Assembly: GCA_034005165.1 (NCBI GenBank)
Contig: JAVEVE010000001.1
Location: 248,001-312,000 of the forward strand
From: UBA1573 sp034005165
GTDB taxonomy: Bacteria; Pseudomonadota; Alphaproteobacteria; Micavibrionales; Micavibrionaceae
Direction of reading: 5' to 3'
DNA: 64,000 bases
A model generated the notes under the pieces. It was not told where the DNA came from, did no database searches, and saw only the letters and a program-made list of their open reading frames with translations. This document shows, piece by piece, positions 35,356 to 44,033 of the stretch (position 1 is its first letter; every line of letters begins with the position of its first letter). The position numbers and the translations under genes were made by a program.

Positions 35356-36840
35356 TTAATACGCCTTCCCGATAAAGACCATACGGCCCTCATCTTCAAA
35401 CGGCATACAGCGTGTTGTCAGGGCATTTTCCTTACGGTAAGAAGTCAGAGCTTCGTCATCCAGCAAAGTCACAGGAACTTTCGCAAATCCCAATTCTTTT
35501 GTGGTTTCAAAATACTCTTTCATCTGCGCCGCCGTTTGGCATTCAACAATACGAGAACGTGAGAAATTATGGTTTGATTGAAACATTGCATTGTGAATAT
35601 CATCAAGAATAGATTTCACAGACCCGATAAATTCGGCAACCGTACAAGACGTTTTGGAATCGCGGCCCAAATCACGACGCGTATGGGTCAGCTTGCCTTC
35701 TTCAACTTCACGACCACCGACTTCAACACGCAAAGGAATACCTTTCTTAATCGCAGACCACATTTTGTCAGGCGCACGATTTTCAGACAGATCAATCGAC
35801 ACACGAACACCAATTGCCTTGAGTTCAGCTGCAATCTTCTGCGCGTATTCAATCACAACAGCAGCCCCGTCATCATTCTTGGTAATCGGCAGGATCATAA
35901 CTTGAATTGGAGCAATACGCGGAGGCATTTTCAATCCGTCATCATCCCCATGGGTCATAATCAAACCGCCGATAGAGCGGGTTGAAAGCCCCCATGACGT
36001 GGTATGTGCGAAATGCTCATTCCCATCACGGCCTTGGAATTTAATACCACAAGACTTGGCAAAATTCTGACCAAGGTTGTGCGATGTTGCAGCCTGCAAA
36101 GACTTACCGTCCTGCATCATGGATTCAATTGTATAGGTGTGAACAGCACCGGGGAAACGCTCATCCGCAGTCTTCTCACCTGTAAACGGAGACATCGCAA
36201 AGAAATCCGTATAAAGAGAGCGATAAACTTCCAGCATTTTGCGTGCATCTGCTTCGGCCTGTTCAGATGTTTCAAAAGCATTATGCCCTTCTTGCCACAA
36301 AAATTCGGACGTCCTCAAGAACAACCTCGTCCGCATTTCCCAACGCATGACGTTACACCATTGATTAAGCAACAATGGAAGGTCGCGATAAGACTGAACC
36401 CATTTCGCCATTGAATCTCCAATGATGGTTTCAGAAGTCGGGCGAATTACAAATGGCTCTTCCAATTGAGCATCAGGTGCGGGAATAAGTCCTCCATCAG
36501 GCCCCTTTTCCAAACGGTGGTGGGTCACAACGGCACATTCCTTGGCAAAGCCTTCGACATGCTCGGCCTCACGAGAAATAAAGCTCAAAGGAATGAGCAA
36601 AGGAAAATAGGCATTCTGCACTCCCTCTTCCTTGATCTTGTCATCGAGCGCGCGCTGAATCTGCTCCCACAATCCGTAGCCATATGGCTTGATAACCATA
36701 GAGCCGCGAACAGGAGAGTTCTCTGCCATATCTGCCGCACGAACGACAGATTGATACCACTCAGGGAAATTCTCCTCACGTGTAGGAGTAATAGCCGTAC
36801 GAGTCTGGGCCGCTTTTGCGGCCTGTTGTGTTTGGGACAT
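35356..36840 (-). CDS. proS: Prolyl-tRNA synthetase, archaeal/eukaryotic type
   Basis: Charges tRNA-Pro with proline. 494 residues. The type is shown by the N-terminal NFPEWYQSVVRAADMAENSPVRG, class II motif 2 as FLRTSEFLWQEGHNAFET and motif 3 region STRSIGGLIMTHGDDDGL with PPRIAPIQV, and a C-terminal end in IGKAY; these are marks of the archaeal/eukaryotic ('type 3') family. The bacterial form of about 440 residues normally found between lolC and DUF1467 in alphaproteobacteria is absent from the window, so this looks like replacement in place by a transferred gene. Confidence 0.95.
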   Translation of the reverse strand: MSQTQQAAKAAQTRTAITPTREENFPEWYQSVVRAADMAENSPVRGSMVIKPYGYGLWEQIQRALDDKIKEEGVQNAYFPLLIPLSFISREAEHVEGFAKECAVVTHHRLEKGPDGGLIPAPDAQLEEPFVIRPTSETIIGDSMAKWVQSYRDLPLLLNQWCNVMRWEMRTRLFLRTSEFLWQEGHNAFETSEQAEADARKMLEVYRSLYTDFFAMSPFTGEKTADERFPGAVHTYTIESMMQDGKSLQAATSHNLGQNFAKSCGIKFQGRDGNEHFAHTTSWGLSTRSIGGLIMTHGDDDGLKMPPRIAPIQVMILPITKNDDGAAVVIEYAQKIAAELKAIGVRVSIDLSENRAPDKMWSAIKKGIPLRVEVGGREVEEGKLTHTRRDLGRDSKTSCTVAEFIGSVKSILDDIHNAMFQSNHNFSRSRIVECQTAAQMKEYFETTKELGFAKVPVTLLDDEALTSYRKENALTTRCMPFEDEGRMVFIGKAY

Positions 36841-36893
36841 AATTTACCTCAATATAAATAAATTCGATGCTAAAATTAAAAACAGGCCAAAAA

Positions 36894-37460
36894 CTATCGG
36901 GTCATATTCACCGTCTCACGCGGGATCTTGAACGCCGGTTGCGGGGCCGGCTCTGGCTCGGTCGTAGAAGCTGCTACAGACCCTGCAACTGGCTTTTGAA
37001 CAGGCGCCGGAGCACGATAAACTTCGTCTTCCGTCGTAGGTACGACCAATTGGGTTCCACAGAACTTGGAAGCATTTTCAGTTACATCAATTCCATTGAA
37101 TTCAACGTGTCCATCTTTGAAAAGTTTTAAACTTCCAACAACTGCTTTCAGCTCTCCACCATCATTCAGAGAAATTTGCAGAGCTTTGCTTAGATCATAC
37201 GTCAACGGAACTTCCATATAATCAGGGACATCAATCGGACTGGAATTGATATCAGCAGCAACAACGGCATTTCCATCAACGTCTACCCCCGATTGATACG
37301 CGGCATCATCAGTCACATAACGCTTTTCGCACATCATCTTGGCAACCGCAATCGACTCACTCGCTCCATCGGTCTGATCAGCAGCCACAGCCGGAACCAC
37401 CGGGATTATCCCTGCTGTAAACGCAGACAATACAGGAATTAAGAGCAAGCTTTTCATCAT
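36894..37460 (-). CDS. Secreted protein of unknown function (188 aa)
   Basis: A signal peptide covers about residues 1–27 (LLLIPVLSAFTAGIIPVVPAVAA). The mature part is acidic, with two cysteines that could pair (in AKMMCEKRYV and ASKFCGTQLV) and a Pro/Ala-rich C-terminal tail (about 150–188). I know of no named family. Its ATG overlaps the stop of the DUF1467 gene by four bases, so the two are translationally coupled and it should act in the periplasm. Confidence 0.75.
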   Translation of the reverse strand: MMKSLLLIPVLSAFTAGIIPVVPAVAADQTDGASESIAVAKMMCEKRYVTDDAAYQSGVDVDGNAVVAADINSSPIDVPDYMEVPLTYDLSKALQISLNDGGELKAVVGSLKLFKDGHVEFNGIDVTENASKFCGTQLVVPTTEDEVYRAPAPVQKPVAGSVAASTTEPEPAPQPAFKIPRETVNMTR

Positions 37461-37738
37461 TTAGAGGACTCCATCAATTTATCTTGTTCAGCCATTTCGG
37501 CGGCCATATCATGGAAACTTATGACATTTGAGGCAATCAGTCCATAAACAACCAACCATAATAGACAGGAAATTGCGGTCGTAATCAGAAATTTTTTCCC
37601 TAATCTAGGCATCGCAGGCGCGCTATGAACTTGTCCCGCAACCGGATCTTCGGAAGGACGGTTCCCCCATGGTAATACGGTAAATAAAACCACCCACCAA
37701 ATCATCAGAAAAACAACGATTCCACTAACCCAACCCAT
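37457..37738 (-). CDS. DUF1467 family membrane protein
   Basis: 93 residues with two membrane segments (about 5–22 and 50–70) and the family-typical loop LPWGNRPSEDPVAGQ. DUF1467 proteins are found mainly in alphaproteobacteria, nearly always between rnj and proS, as here. Function unknown. Confidence 0.9.
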   Translation of the reverse strand: MGWVSGIVVFLMIWWVVLFTVLPWGNRPSEDPVAGQVHSAPAMPRLGKKFLITTAISCLLWLVVYGLIASNVISFHDMAAEMAEQDKLMESSK

Positions 37739-37752
37739 AACACCAACCTAAA

Positions 37753-39438
37753 TCAAATTCTCAGCAAATGGACAGAAACTTTTGGTTTAAAGCCAAAAAC
37801 ACTTGTCAGGAATCTGCGGCAGGCCACGCGAATATCTTCCTCAATCCTGATAGGATCACTAATTCCATCCTCCGCAAGATCAACAAGGGTATCCTCGATT
37901 TCCTGATGCAAATCTTCCAAAAGCTCTGCTTCTGCTTGATCTGTTTGATCGATCAGCCCGATAAGAGTTACCTGCGGATCAAAAACAAGCTCGCCCTTCT
38001 CATCCAAAACAAGTGTTATGTGAACAGCGCCGCTAAACTGTAGCTTCCGGCGCTCACTGATTGCCGTATGATCAGCTCGAATAATACGCTGCGGTTCAAC
38101 TGCCAAAACGCCTGTCTGGACATGATCGACCAATTCAGGCATTCCCGGCCCCAAACGAATAACAGACCCGTTATGCGGAATAATTGTTTGCCCTACACCA
38201 CATTCATGAGCCAATTCAGCCTGAGATTCTAGCATCAGATATTCCCCATGAACAGGCACAACCAACTGCGGCTTAAGCCAAGAAAGCATATCTCGAATTT
38301 CATCACGATAAGGATGCCCCGAAATATGCACACGACATCCGGCGTTGCTTGGATCAATCACGCGCACACCGGATGCACTCAGATTATTTTTAACATTGTT
38401 AATATCCTTTTCGTTCCCCGGAATAGCTTTTGAAGAAAAGATAGCAACATCACCGCGCCCCAGCTTCAGACCTTTCCAGTCACCGCGCGCTATACGTCCA
38501 AGTGCCGCACGCGCTTCACCTTGCGAACCGGTAGCAATAATCAAAGTCTTATCAGCTGGTAAGCTTGGCAAATCAGACTCGGAAACAAAATCCTGAATAT
38601 CACCTAAATAACCGCACTCACGCGCATTGGATACCATTCGGTGCAAAGACCGTCCCAACAAACAAACACTGCGCCCGACCTTCTCGGCGGCGCGGCAAAT
38701 GCTTTGAATGCGACCAACATTGGATGCAAAAATAGTCACCAATACGCGCCCCTGATGCCCTTCGAAAACTTTATGCAAGCCTTCTTCAACATCACTCTCT
38801 GACCCTGCACGCCCCGGAATAGGCGCATTTGTTGAATCTCCGATATAGGCAAGAACCCCCTTCTCGCCAAAAGCTCTTAACTTGGCTTCATCTGTCTGTG
38901 TGTTCAAAACAGGTTTAGGATCAAGGTTCCAATCACCCGAGTGAACAACACGCCCGTAAGATGTGTCAATGACCGTTGCTACAGCTTGCGGAATAGAGTG
39001 TGCCACATGAATAAAATTGAGCGTAAACGGATCAAGGTCCAACGCGTCATCGCAATCAATCTCGATAATTTTTGCATCTTTGCAATTCGGGAAATCATGA
39101 AATTTTGACCGCAGAACCGCCGCAGTAAATTTCGTTGCATAAATCGGACATTTTAATCGTGGCCACAAATACGGAACAGCCCCCACATGATCTTCATGTG
39201 CGTGCGTAATAACCATACCCGCAATATTATTCTTATACGGTTCTATGAATTCAGGATCTGGAAGAAGAATATCAACATTCGGGAAGCGTTCATCAGCAAA
39301 ACCTATCCCACAATCCATAATTAACCACTGGCCGTCACAACAATATAAATTGAAATTAACGCCAAACTGTTCACTCCCTCCGAGGGGAATGAAATAAAAA
39401 CCTTTTGCAAAATCGGAAGGGCCTATTTTATCGCTCAT
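37753..39438 (-). CDS. rnj: Ribonuclease J
   Basis: 561 residues, metallo-beta-lactamase/beta-CASP family RNase with endo- and 5'-exonuclease activity. Zinc site THAHEDHVGA near residue 78, HSGDWNLDPKP, the beta-CASP region with ATGSQGEARAAL and motif C VPVHGEYLML are present. Position with coaX and birA upstream and DUF1467 downstream is conserved in alphaproteobacteria. Confidence 0.96.
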   Translation of the reverse strand: MSDKIGPSDFAKGFYFIPLGGSEQFGVNFNLYCCDGQWLIMDCGIGFADERFPNVDILLPDPEFIEPYKNNIAGMVITHAHEDHVGAVPYLWPRLKCPIYATKFTAAVLRSKFHDFPNCKDAKIIEIDCDDALDLDPFTLNFIHVAHSIPQAVATVIDTSYGRVVHSGDWNLDPKPVLNTQTDEAKLRAFGEKGVLAYIGDSTNAPIPGRAGSESDVEEGLHKVFEGHQGRVLVTIFASNVGRIQSICRAAEKVGRSVCLLGRSLHRMVSNARECGYLGDIQDFVSESDLPSLPADKTLIIATGSQGEARAALGRIARGDWKGLKLGRGDVAIFSSKAIPGNEKDINNVKNNLSASGVRVIDPSNAGCRVHISGHPYRDEIRDMLSWLKPQLVVPVHGEYLMLESQAELAHECGVGQTIIPHNGSVIRLGPGMPELVDHVQTGVLAVEPQRIIRADHTAISERRKLQFSGAVHITLVLDEKGELVFDPQVTLIGLIDQTDQAEAELLEDLHQEIEDTLVDLAEDGISDPIRIEEDIRVACRRFLTSVFGFKPKVSVHLLRI

Positions 39439-39451
39439 GCGCGCGACAATA

Positions 39452-40231
39452 CTAGCTTTTTATGCGCTGGTAAATGCTCAAAAGCCCTTTGAGTGTCAAC
39501 TCTTCATCAATCGCGGAAATAATATCCATCTCCTCACGGAACAGAACAGCCAAGCCCCCTGTCGCAATCACCATAGGATCAAGACCCATTTCGGATTTCA
39601 TGCGCGTAACCAATCCTTCGACCAATCCTGCATATCCATAAAAAATGCCGGATTGCATGGCATCAACTGTATTTGTTCCGATGACTTTTGGAGGCTTTGC
39701 CACACCGATTTTAGGCAATTTAGCCGCCGCTGCATGAAGGGCCGCCATCGACAAATTTGCACCCGGCGCAATAATCCCACCCTTGAATGTGCCATCTGCC
39801 AGAATAACGTCCAATGTTGTTGCTGTCCCGAAATCGACAACAATCACATCCGTTTTATAATATTCCTTGATAGCAACGGCATTAACGATACGGTCTGCCC
39901 CTAATTCCTGAGGCCGATCAATTTCAACCTTGATACCGATCTGCTCTGTTGTGATATCTTTTCCAATGAATCTCGGGCGAACCCCAAAACCTTCTTTCCC
40001 CAATTTCTCCAATGAAAAATTGGCATCAGGAACAACCGAAGAGACAATAATATCCGTGACATTCTGAACCGTGACCGATTTCAATTCGAAATGCTGACTT
40101 AAGAATGCAAGATATTCATCGCTCGTGCGCGCTGCATCTGTTTTACACCGCCACATCCCCTTCAGGTTCTGCCTGTCATCATACAAAGCAAAGACAATAT
40201 TGGTATTTCCGCAATCAATCGCCAATAGCAT
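39452..40231 (-). CDS. coaX: Type III pantothenate kinase
   Basis: First step of coenzyme A synthesis. 259 residues from ATG at 40231 (AGGA seven bases upstream; a TTG two codons before is in frame). Type III features: AIDCGNTN at the start, DFGTATTLDVI, GGIIAPGANLS and ATGGLA. Twelve bases after birA. Confidence 0.95.
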   Translation of the reverse strand: MLLAIDCGNTNIVFALYDDRQNLKGMWRCKTDAARTSDEYLAFLSQHFELKSVTVQNVTDIIVSSVVPDANFSLEKLGKEGFGVRPRFIGKDITTEQIGIKVEIDRPQELGADRIVNAVAIKEYYKTDVIVVDFGTATTLDVILADGTFKGGIIAPGANLSMAALHAAAAKLPKIGVAKPPKVIGTNTVDAMQSGIFYGYAGLVEGLVTRMKSEMGLDPMVIATGGLAVLFREEMDIISAIDEELTLKGLLSIYQRIKS

Positions 40232-40243
40232 ATACAAATCCTA

Positions 40244-40984
40244 TCAATTTACATTTTGTGAAAAAAACACATCCGCAGAGTGAATAATTCTTGGAGATTC
40301 ACGCCCTTCATCCCTGACCCAAACGCGCAAAGCTCCGGTTGGTTCAAGCCCCTCAAAAATACCGACAAAACTATCGGTCTCTGTACGGACAGTAATTTCC
40401 TCACCGATCCCACGAGCCTTGGCAAGCCATAGATCAAGAATGGCAGCAAACCCTTTCCCGGATAAGACCCCCCGATACAAATCAATTTTTGATAAAACCA
40501 GCTCCAAAAAAGATCTGACATCTAGCTCACCAGATGTGAGTTGCGCCAGACAGATATTCTCATCCAAACATGATTGCAAGTTGATCCCACATCCGATCAC
40601 CAGATATGGCTCATGAATTTCAAGCAGTATCCCGCAAATCTTTCGCCCATCTACCCATACATCATTTGGCCATTTGTGTTGAATTTTATGGGAGGAAGCA
40701 ACCTGATTGCCTAAAAACTCCTCAAGAGCGGATGAAACGGCAACACTCATCAGAAAAGAGTAATTCGCCGCATGAGCGACATCAAAATTCATAGGAATGC
40801 AAATTGTTGCCTGAAGATTCCCCTCGAGCGAAGACCATTGACGTCCCGAACGCCCGCGCCCTTTCGTCTGATGAGCTGCCTGAACTACAAAATAGTCAGT
40901 AGTCCCATCCTCGATCATTTTCTTGGCAACATCCTGAGTGCTGGAAACTTCCGGATAAAAATGAATTGTCCAGTCCGTATTCAT
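40244..40984 (-). CDS. birA: Biotin–[acetyl-CoA-carboxylase] ligase, without repressor domain
   Basis: 246 residues. The biotin-binding motif GRGRSGRQW and KWPNDVWVDGRKICGILLE are intact; there is no N-terminal helix-turn-helix, so this is the single-function ligase and not a transcription repressor. It attaches biotin to carboxylase carrier proteins. It follows nuoN by six bases, the standard alphaproteobacterial link between nuo and the coaX–rnj group. Confidence 0.95.
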   Translation of the reverse strand: MNTDWTIHFYPEVSSTQDVAKKMIEDGTTDYFVVQAAHQTKGRGRSGRQWSSLEGNLQATICIPMNFDVAHAANYSFLMSVAVSSALEEFLGNQVASSHKIQHKWPNDVWVDGRKICGILLEIHEPYLVIGCGINLQSCLDENICLAQLTSGELDVRSFLELVLSKIDLYRGVLSGKGFAAILDLWLAKARGIGEEITVRTETDSFVGIFEGLEPTGALRVWVRDEGRESPRIIHSADVFFSQNVN

Positions 40985-40990
40985 GAGAAT

Positions 40991-42439
40991 CTATGGGAAC
41001 AATGTCCCTGCCGCAACTTGAGCCTGATCCAGCAAATAATTAGGAACCAGTGTGAAAATCAGGATAAAAGCGACCGCCCCGATCATGACTGCCTTACGAG
41101 AGGCACAGCAATCCTTATCAAAATCGCCTAGAGGAGCGTCAAACAACATGACTTTAATCACCCGTAAATAGTAATAGGAGGCAACAACGGAAGCTAAAAC
41201 TCCAATAACAGCCACAACAAAATATCCGCCTGCAACAGCACTCTGGAAAACAAACAACTTTGCAAAAAAGCCTGCCAACGGCGGAAGGCCTGACATTGAA
41301 AATAATAAACCTGTCATGCAATAGGCCTTCACAGGACATTTTTTAACCAGTCCCGCGAAGTCACTAATAGACTCAATGTTATGCCCTTCACGTTTCACAC
41401 CCATCAAAACAGCAAACAATCCTGCGGTCATAATCATATAAATGGTCAGGTATAGAACAACAGACGCAACACCTTCAGGCGTTCCGGACAACAACCCAAG
41501 TAACGCATACCCCATATTGGCTATAGAAGAATATGCAATCAGACGTTTGAAGTTATTCTGCACAAGGCCTGCAAATGCACCAAGAACGGAAGACGCCAAA
41601 GCCACAAAAACAATAATCTGGCTAGCTTGTTCATGAAGAGAAGCAAATGGTCCTGTTAGAAGGCGGATAATCAAACCGAATGCGGCGACCTTCGGAACAA
41701 TCGCAAACAAAGCCGTAACTGGTGTCGGAGCTCCTTCATAAACATCAGGCGTCCACATATGGAATGGTACAGCAGAAATTTTGAAAACAAGGCCAGCCAG
41801 AATAAACACCATCCCGACCATAGCCCCTGCTGGCAACGTCATTTGGGAGAGAATAGCGCCGATTTCGGCATAAGACAATGTCGCGGTAAATCCGTAAACC
41901 AGAGAAATCCCGAACAACAGCAAACCAGAAGATAAAGCCCCGAGGATAAAATATTTCAAACCGGACTCGGTTGATTTGAGATTATCGCGGTTAATTGCGG
42001 CCAAGACATAAAGGCACAAAGACGACAATTCCAAAGAAACATAGAGAGAGAGTAGGTTTGTCGCAGACACCATAAACAGCATCCCGACACCTGAAAGCAA
42101 ATAAAGCAGCGGAATCTCGAATTTGAAAACCTGATTTTCCTTCAACCAACCAACAAGTAATAATGTCGAAATAAACAAACCTCCAAGGATCAACAGCCTC
42201 ATCCAGACAGAGAAACCATCAGCAGCAATCATTCCGCCCAGAGTATCCAGCGGTATCCCTGCATCACTCAACAACAAAAATCCTGCCCCGACAACAAAAG
42301 ATGCCAATACAGCTGACAGGATAAACCCTACACTGGATTGGCCGCGCAACGCACCGAGCATCAAAAGAACCAATCCCACCACGACCAGAAAAAGTTCGGG
42401 TTTCACAGGACTAAGCATTAACCAATTCATACCGGACAT
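40991..42439 (-). CDS. nuoN: NADH-quinone oxidoreductase subunit N
   Basis: 482 residues, about 14 membrane segments; antiporter-like proton-pumping subunit of complex I. The conserved membrane lysine/glutamate helices (YVSLELSSLCLYVLAA; FKISAVPFHMWTPDVYEGAP) are present. Start overlaps the nuoM stop as TAATG. Confidence 0.97.
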   Translation of the reverse strand: MSGMNWLMLSPVKPELFLVVVGLVLLMLGALRGQSSVGFILSAVLASFVVGAGFLLLSDAGIPLDTLGGMIAADGFSVWMRLLILGGLFISTLLLVGWLKENQVFKFEIPLLYLLSGVGMLFMVSATNLLSLYVSLELSSLCLYVLAAINRDNLKSTESGLKYFILGALSSGLLLFGISLVYGFTATLSYAEIGAILSQMTLPAGAMVGMVFILAGLVFKISAVPFHMWTPDVYEGAPTPVTALFAIVPKVAAFGLIIRLLTGPFASLHEQASQIIVFVALASSVLGAFAGLVQNNFKRLIAYSSIANMGYALLGLLSGTPEGVASVVLYLTIYMIMTAGLFAVLMGVKREGHNIESISDFAGLVKKCPVKAYCMTGLLFSMSGLPPLAGFFAKLFVFQSAVAGGYFVVAVIGVLASVVASYYYLRVIKVMLFDAPLGDFDKDCCASRKAVMIGAVAFILIFTLVPNYLLDQAQVAAGTLFP

Positions 42440-44019
42440 TATTCTTCACCTTCGGAATCATGAGATTGCGGAGCAGGATCTTCGACAATTATCTGGCCTT
42501 CAGCCTGACCTTCATCAGGCACAGCGGCAGGAATTGTCTCAACCTGAACTTCATAACGGGATAAAACAGACTCAATAGCAGGAACAGTCCGCTCAAGCAC
42601 GTAGCCTGGCGCGATACCGAGCCATAAAACCAAAACAACCAGTGGCAAGAAATAGGCCTTCTCTACTGTTGTCAAATCAGACATTTCAGCAGCATCCTCG
42701 TTTACTTTTGGTCCGAAAACTAGTTTTCGGGTTAAATGCAACATATAGGCAGCGCCAAGAACAACTCCGCTAGCAGCCAATGTGGCAACAGTTGTATCAA
42801 CTTTAAACACGCCCAACAAAGCCAAGAATTCACCAACGAAACCAGATGTTCCGGGAAGCCCAACCGCACCCAGCATCAGGATAACAAACACAGTCGCATA
42901 AATTGGCATGTTTTTGGACAAGTTGCCGTAACGACCTATATCGCGCGTATGCAGACGGTCATAAACAACACCGATTGCCAAGAACAATGCCGCCGAGACA
43001 ACACCGTGAGAAATCATCTGGAACACAGCGCCTTGGATACCTTGCATATTCAACGTGAAAATACCGAGCGTCACAAATCCCATATGAGCCACGGATGAAT
43101 AAGCAATCATCTTCTTCATGTCGGTTTGAATCAAGGCAATCAGAGACGTGTAGATAATAGCAATCACACTCAGACCAAAGACCATCGGTGCAAAGAACTC
43201 AGTTGCATCTGGCAGCATAGGTAAAGAGAACCGCAAGAACCCGTACCCACCCATTTTCAGCAACACACCAGCCAGAATAACTGAACCTGCTGTCGGAGCT
43301 TCAACGTGCGCATCCGGCAACCATGTGTGAACAGGCCACATCGGCATTTTGACTGCAAAACTGGCAAAAAATGCCAACCACAACCACGTCTGAAGCTCCG
43401 GAGCGAAATCAGTCCCCATCAATGTCGGAATATCCGCAGTACCGGCCTGAACAATCATGGTCAGAAGCGCCACAAGCATCAAAACAGATCCGAGCAATGT
43501 ATAAAGGAAAAATTTGAAAGCCGAATATACACGACGTGGGCCGCCCCAAACACCGATAATAATAAACATCGGGATCAAAACGCCTTCAAAGAACAGGTAG
43601 AACAAAATGGCATCGAGCGCACAGAATGTTCCAATCATAAAGGTTTCAAGCAACAAGAAGGCCGCCAGATATTCTTTAACGCGCAAACTAACAGAATTCC
43701 AGCTTGCGAGAACACAGATTGGTGTCAGGAAAGCAGAGAGAACAACAAAAAACAGGGAAATCCCGTCCACCCCCATATGATAGGAAATGCCGATCGACTC
43801 AAACCAGATTTTCTTTTCTTCAAACTGATAGTCAGTACTAGCTGGATCAAAATTCAGAAGCATGACAAGAGAGAGAATAAAGGTCAGCCCACTAACCAGC
43901 AAAGCCACCATCTTGGAACGAAAGAGAACAGACTCACCCTGCCCCTTCATCAGCAGCATCAAGGCTGCCCCAATCAGGGGAAGAAATGTCATTAAGGATA
44001 AAATCGGAAACTCGGTCAT
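42439..44019 (-). CDS. nuoM: NADH-quinone oxidoreductase subunit M
   Basis: 526 residues, about 14 membrane segments, antiporter-like subunit. FFEGVLIPMFIIIGVWGG with the key Glu and VHTWLPDAHVEAPTAGSV are visible. An acidic tail of about 40 residues rich in Glu and Pro extends beyond the last membrane segment, longer than usual. It follows nuoL by 14 bases. Confidence 0.97.
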   Translation of the reverse strand: MTEFPILSLMTFLPLIGAALMLLMKGQGESVLFRSKMVALLVSGLTFILSLVMLLNFDPASTDYQFEEKKIWFESIGISYHMGVDGISLFFVVLSAFLTPICVLASWNSVSLRVKEYLAAFLLLETFMIGTFCALDAILFYLFFEGVLIPMFIIIGVWGGPRRVYSAFKFFLYTLLGSVLMLVALLTMIVQAGTADIPTLMGTDFAPELQTWLWLAFFASFAVKMPMWPVHTWLPDAHVEAPTAGSVILAGVLLKMGGYGFLRFSLPMLPDATEFFAPMVFGLSVIAIIYTSLIALIQTDMKKMIAYSSVAHMGFVTLGIFTLNMQGIQGAVFQMISHGVVSAALFLAIGVVYDRLHTRDIGRYGNLSKNMPIYATVFVILMLGAVGLPGTSGFVGEFLALLGVFKVDTTVATLAASGVVLGAAYMLHLTRKLVFGPKVNEDAAEMSDLTTVEKAYFLPLVVLVLWLGIAPGYVLERTVPAIESVLSRYEVQVETIPAAVPDEGQAEGQIIVEDPAPQSHDSEGEE

Positions 44020-44033
44020 AATATATAAGTCTC

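Noticed and set aside
43306..43995. Plus-strand frame rich in His, Gln, Asn and Lys
   Set aside because: Antisense shadow of the membrane helices of nuoM; the polar composition is what a hydrophobic gene gives when read backwards.
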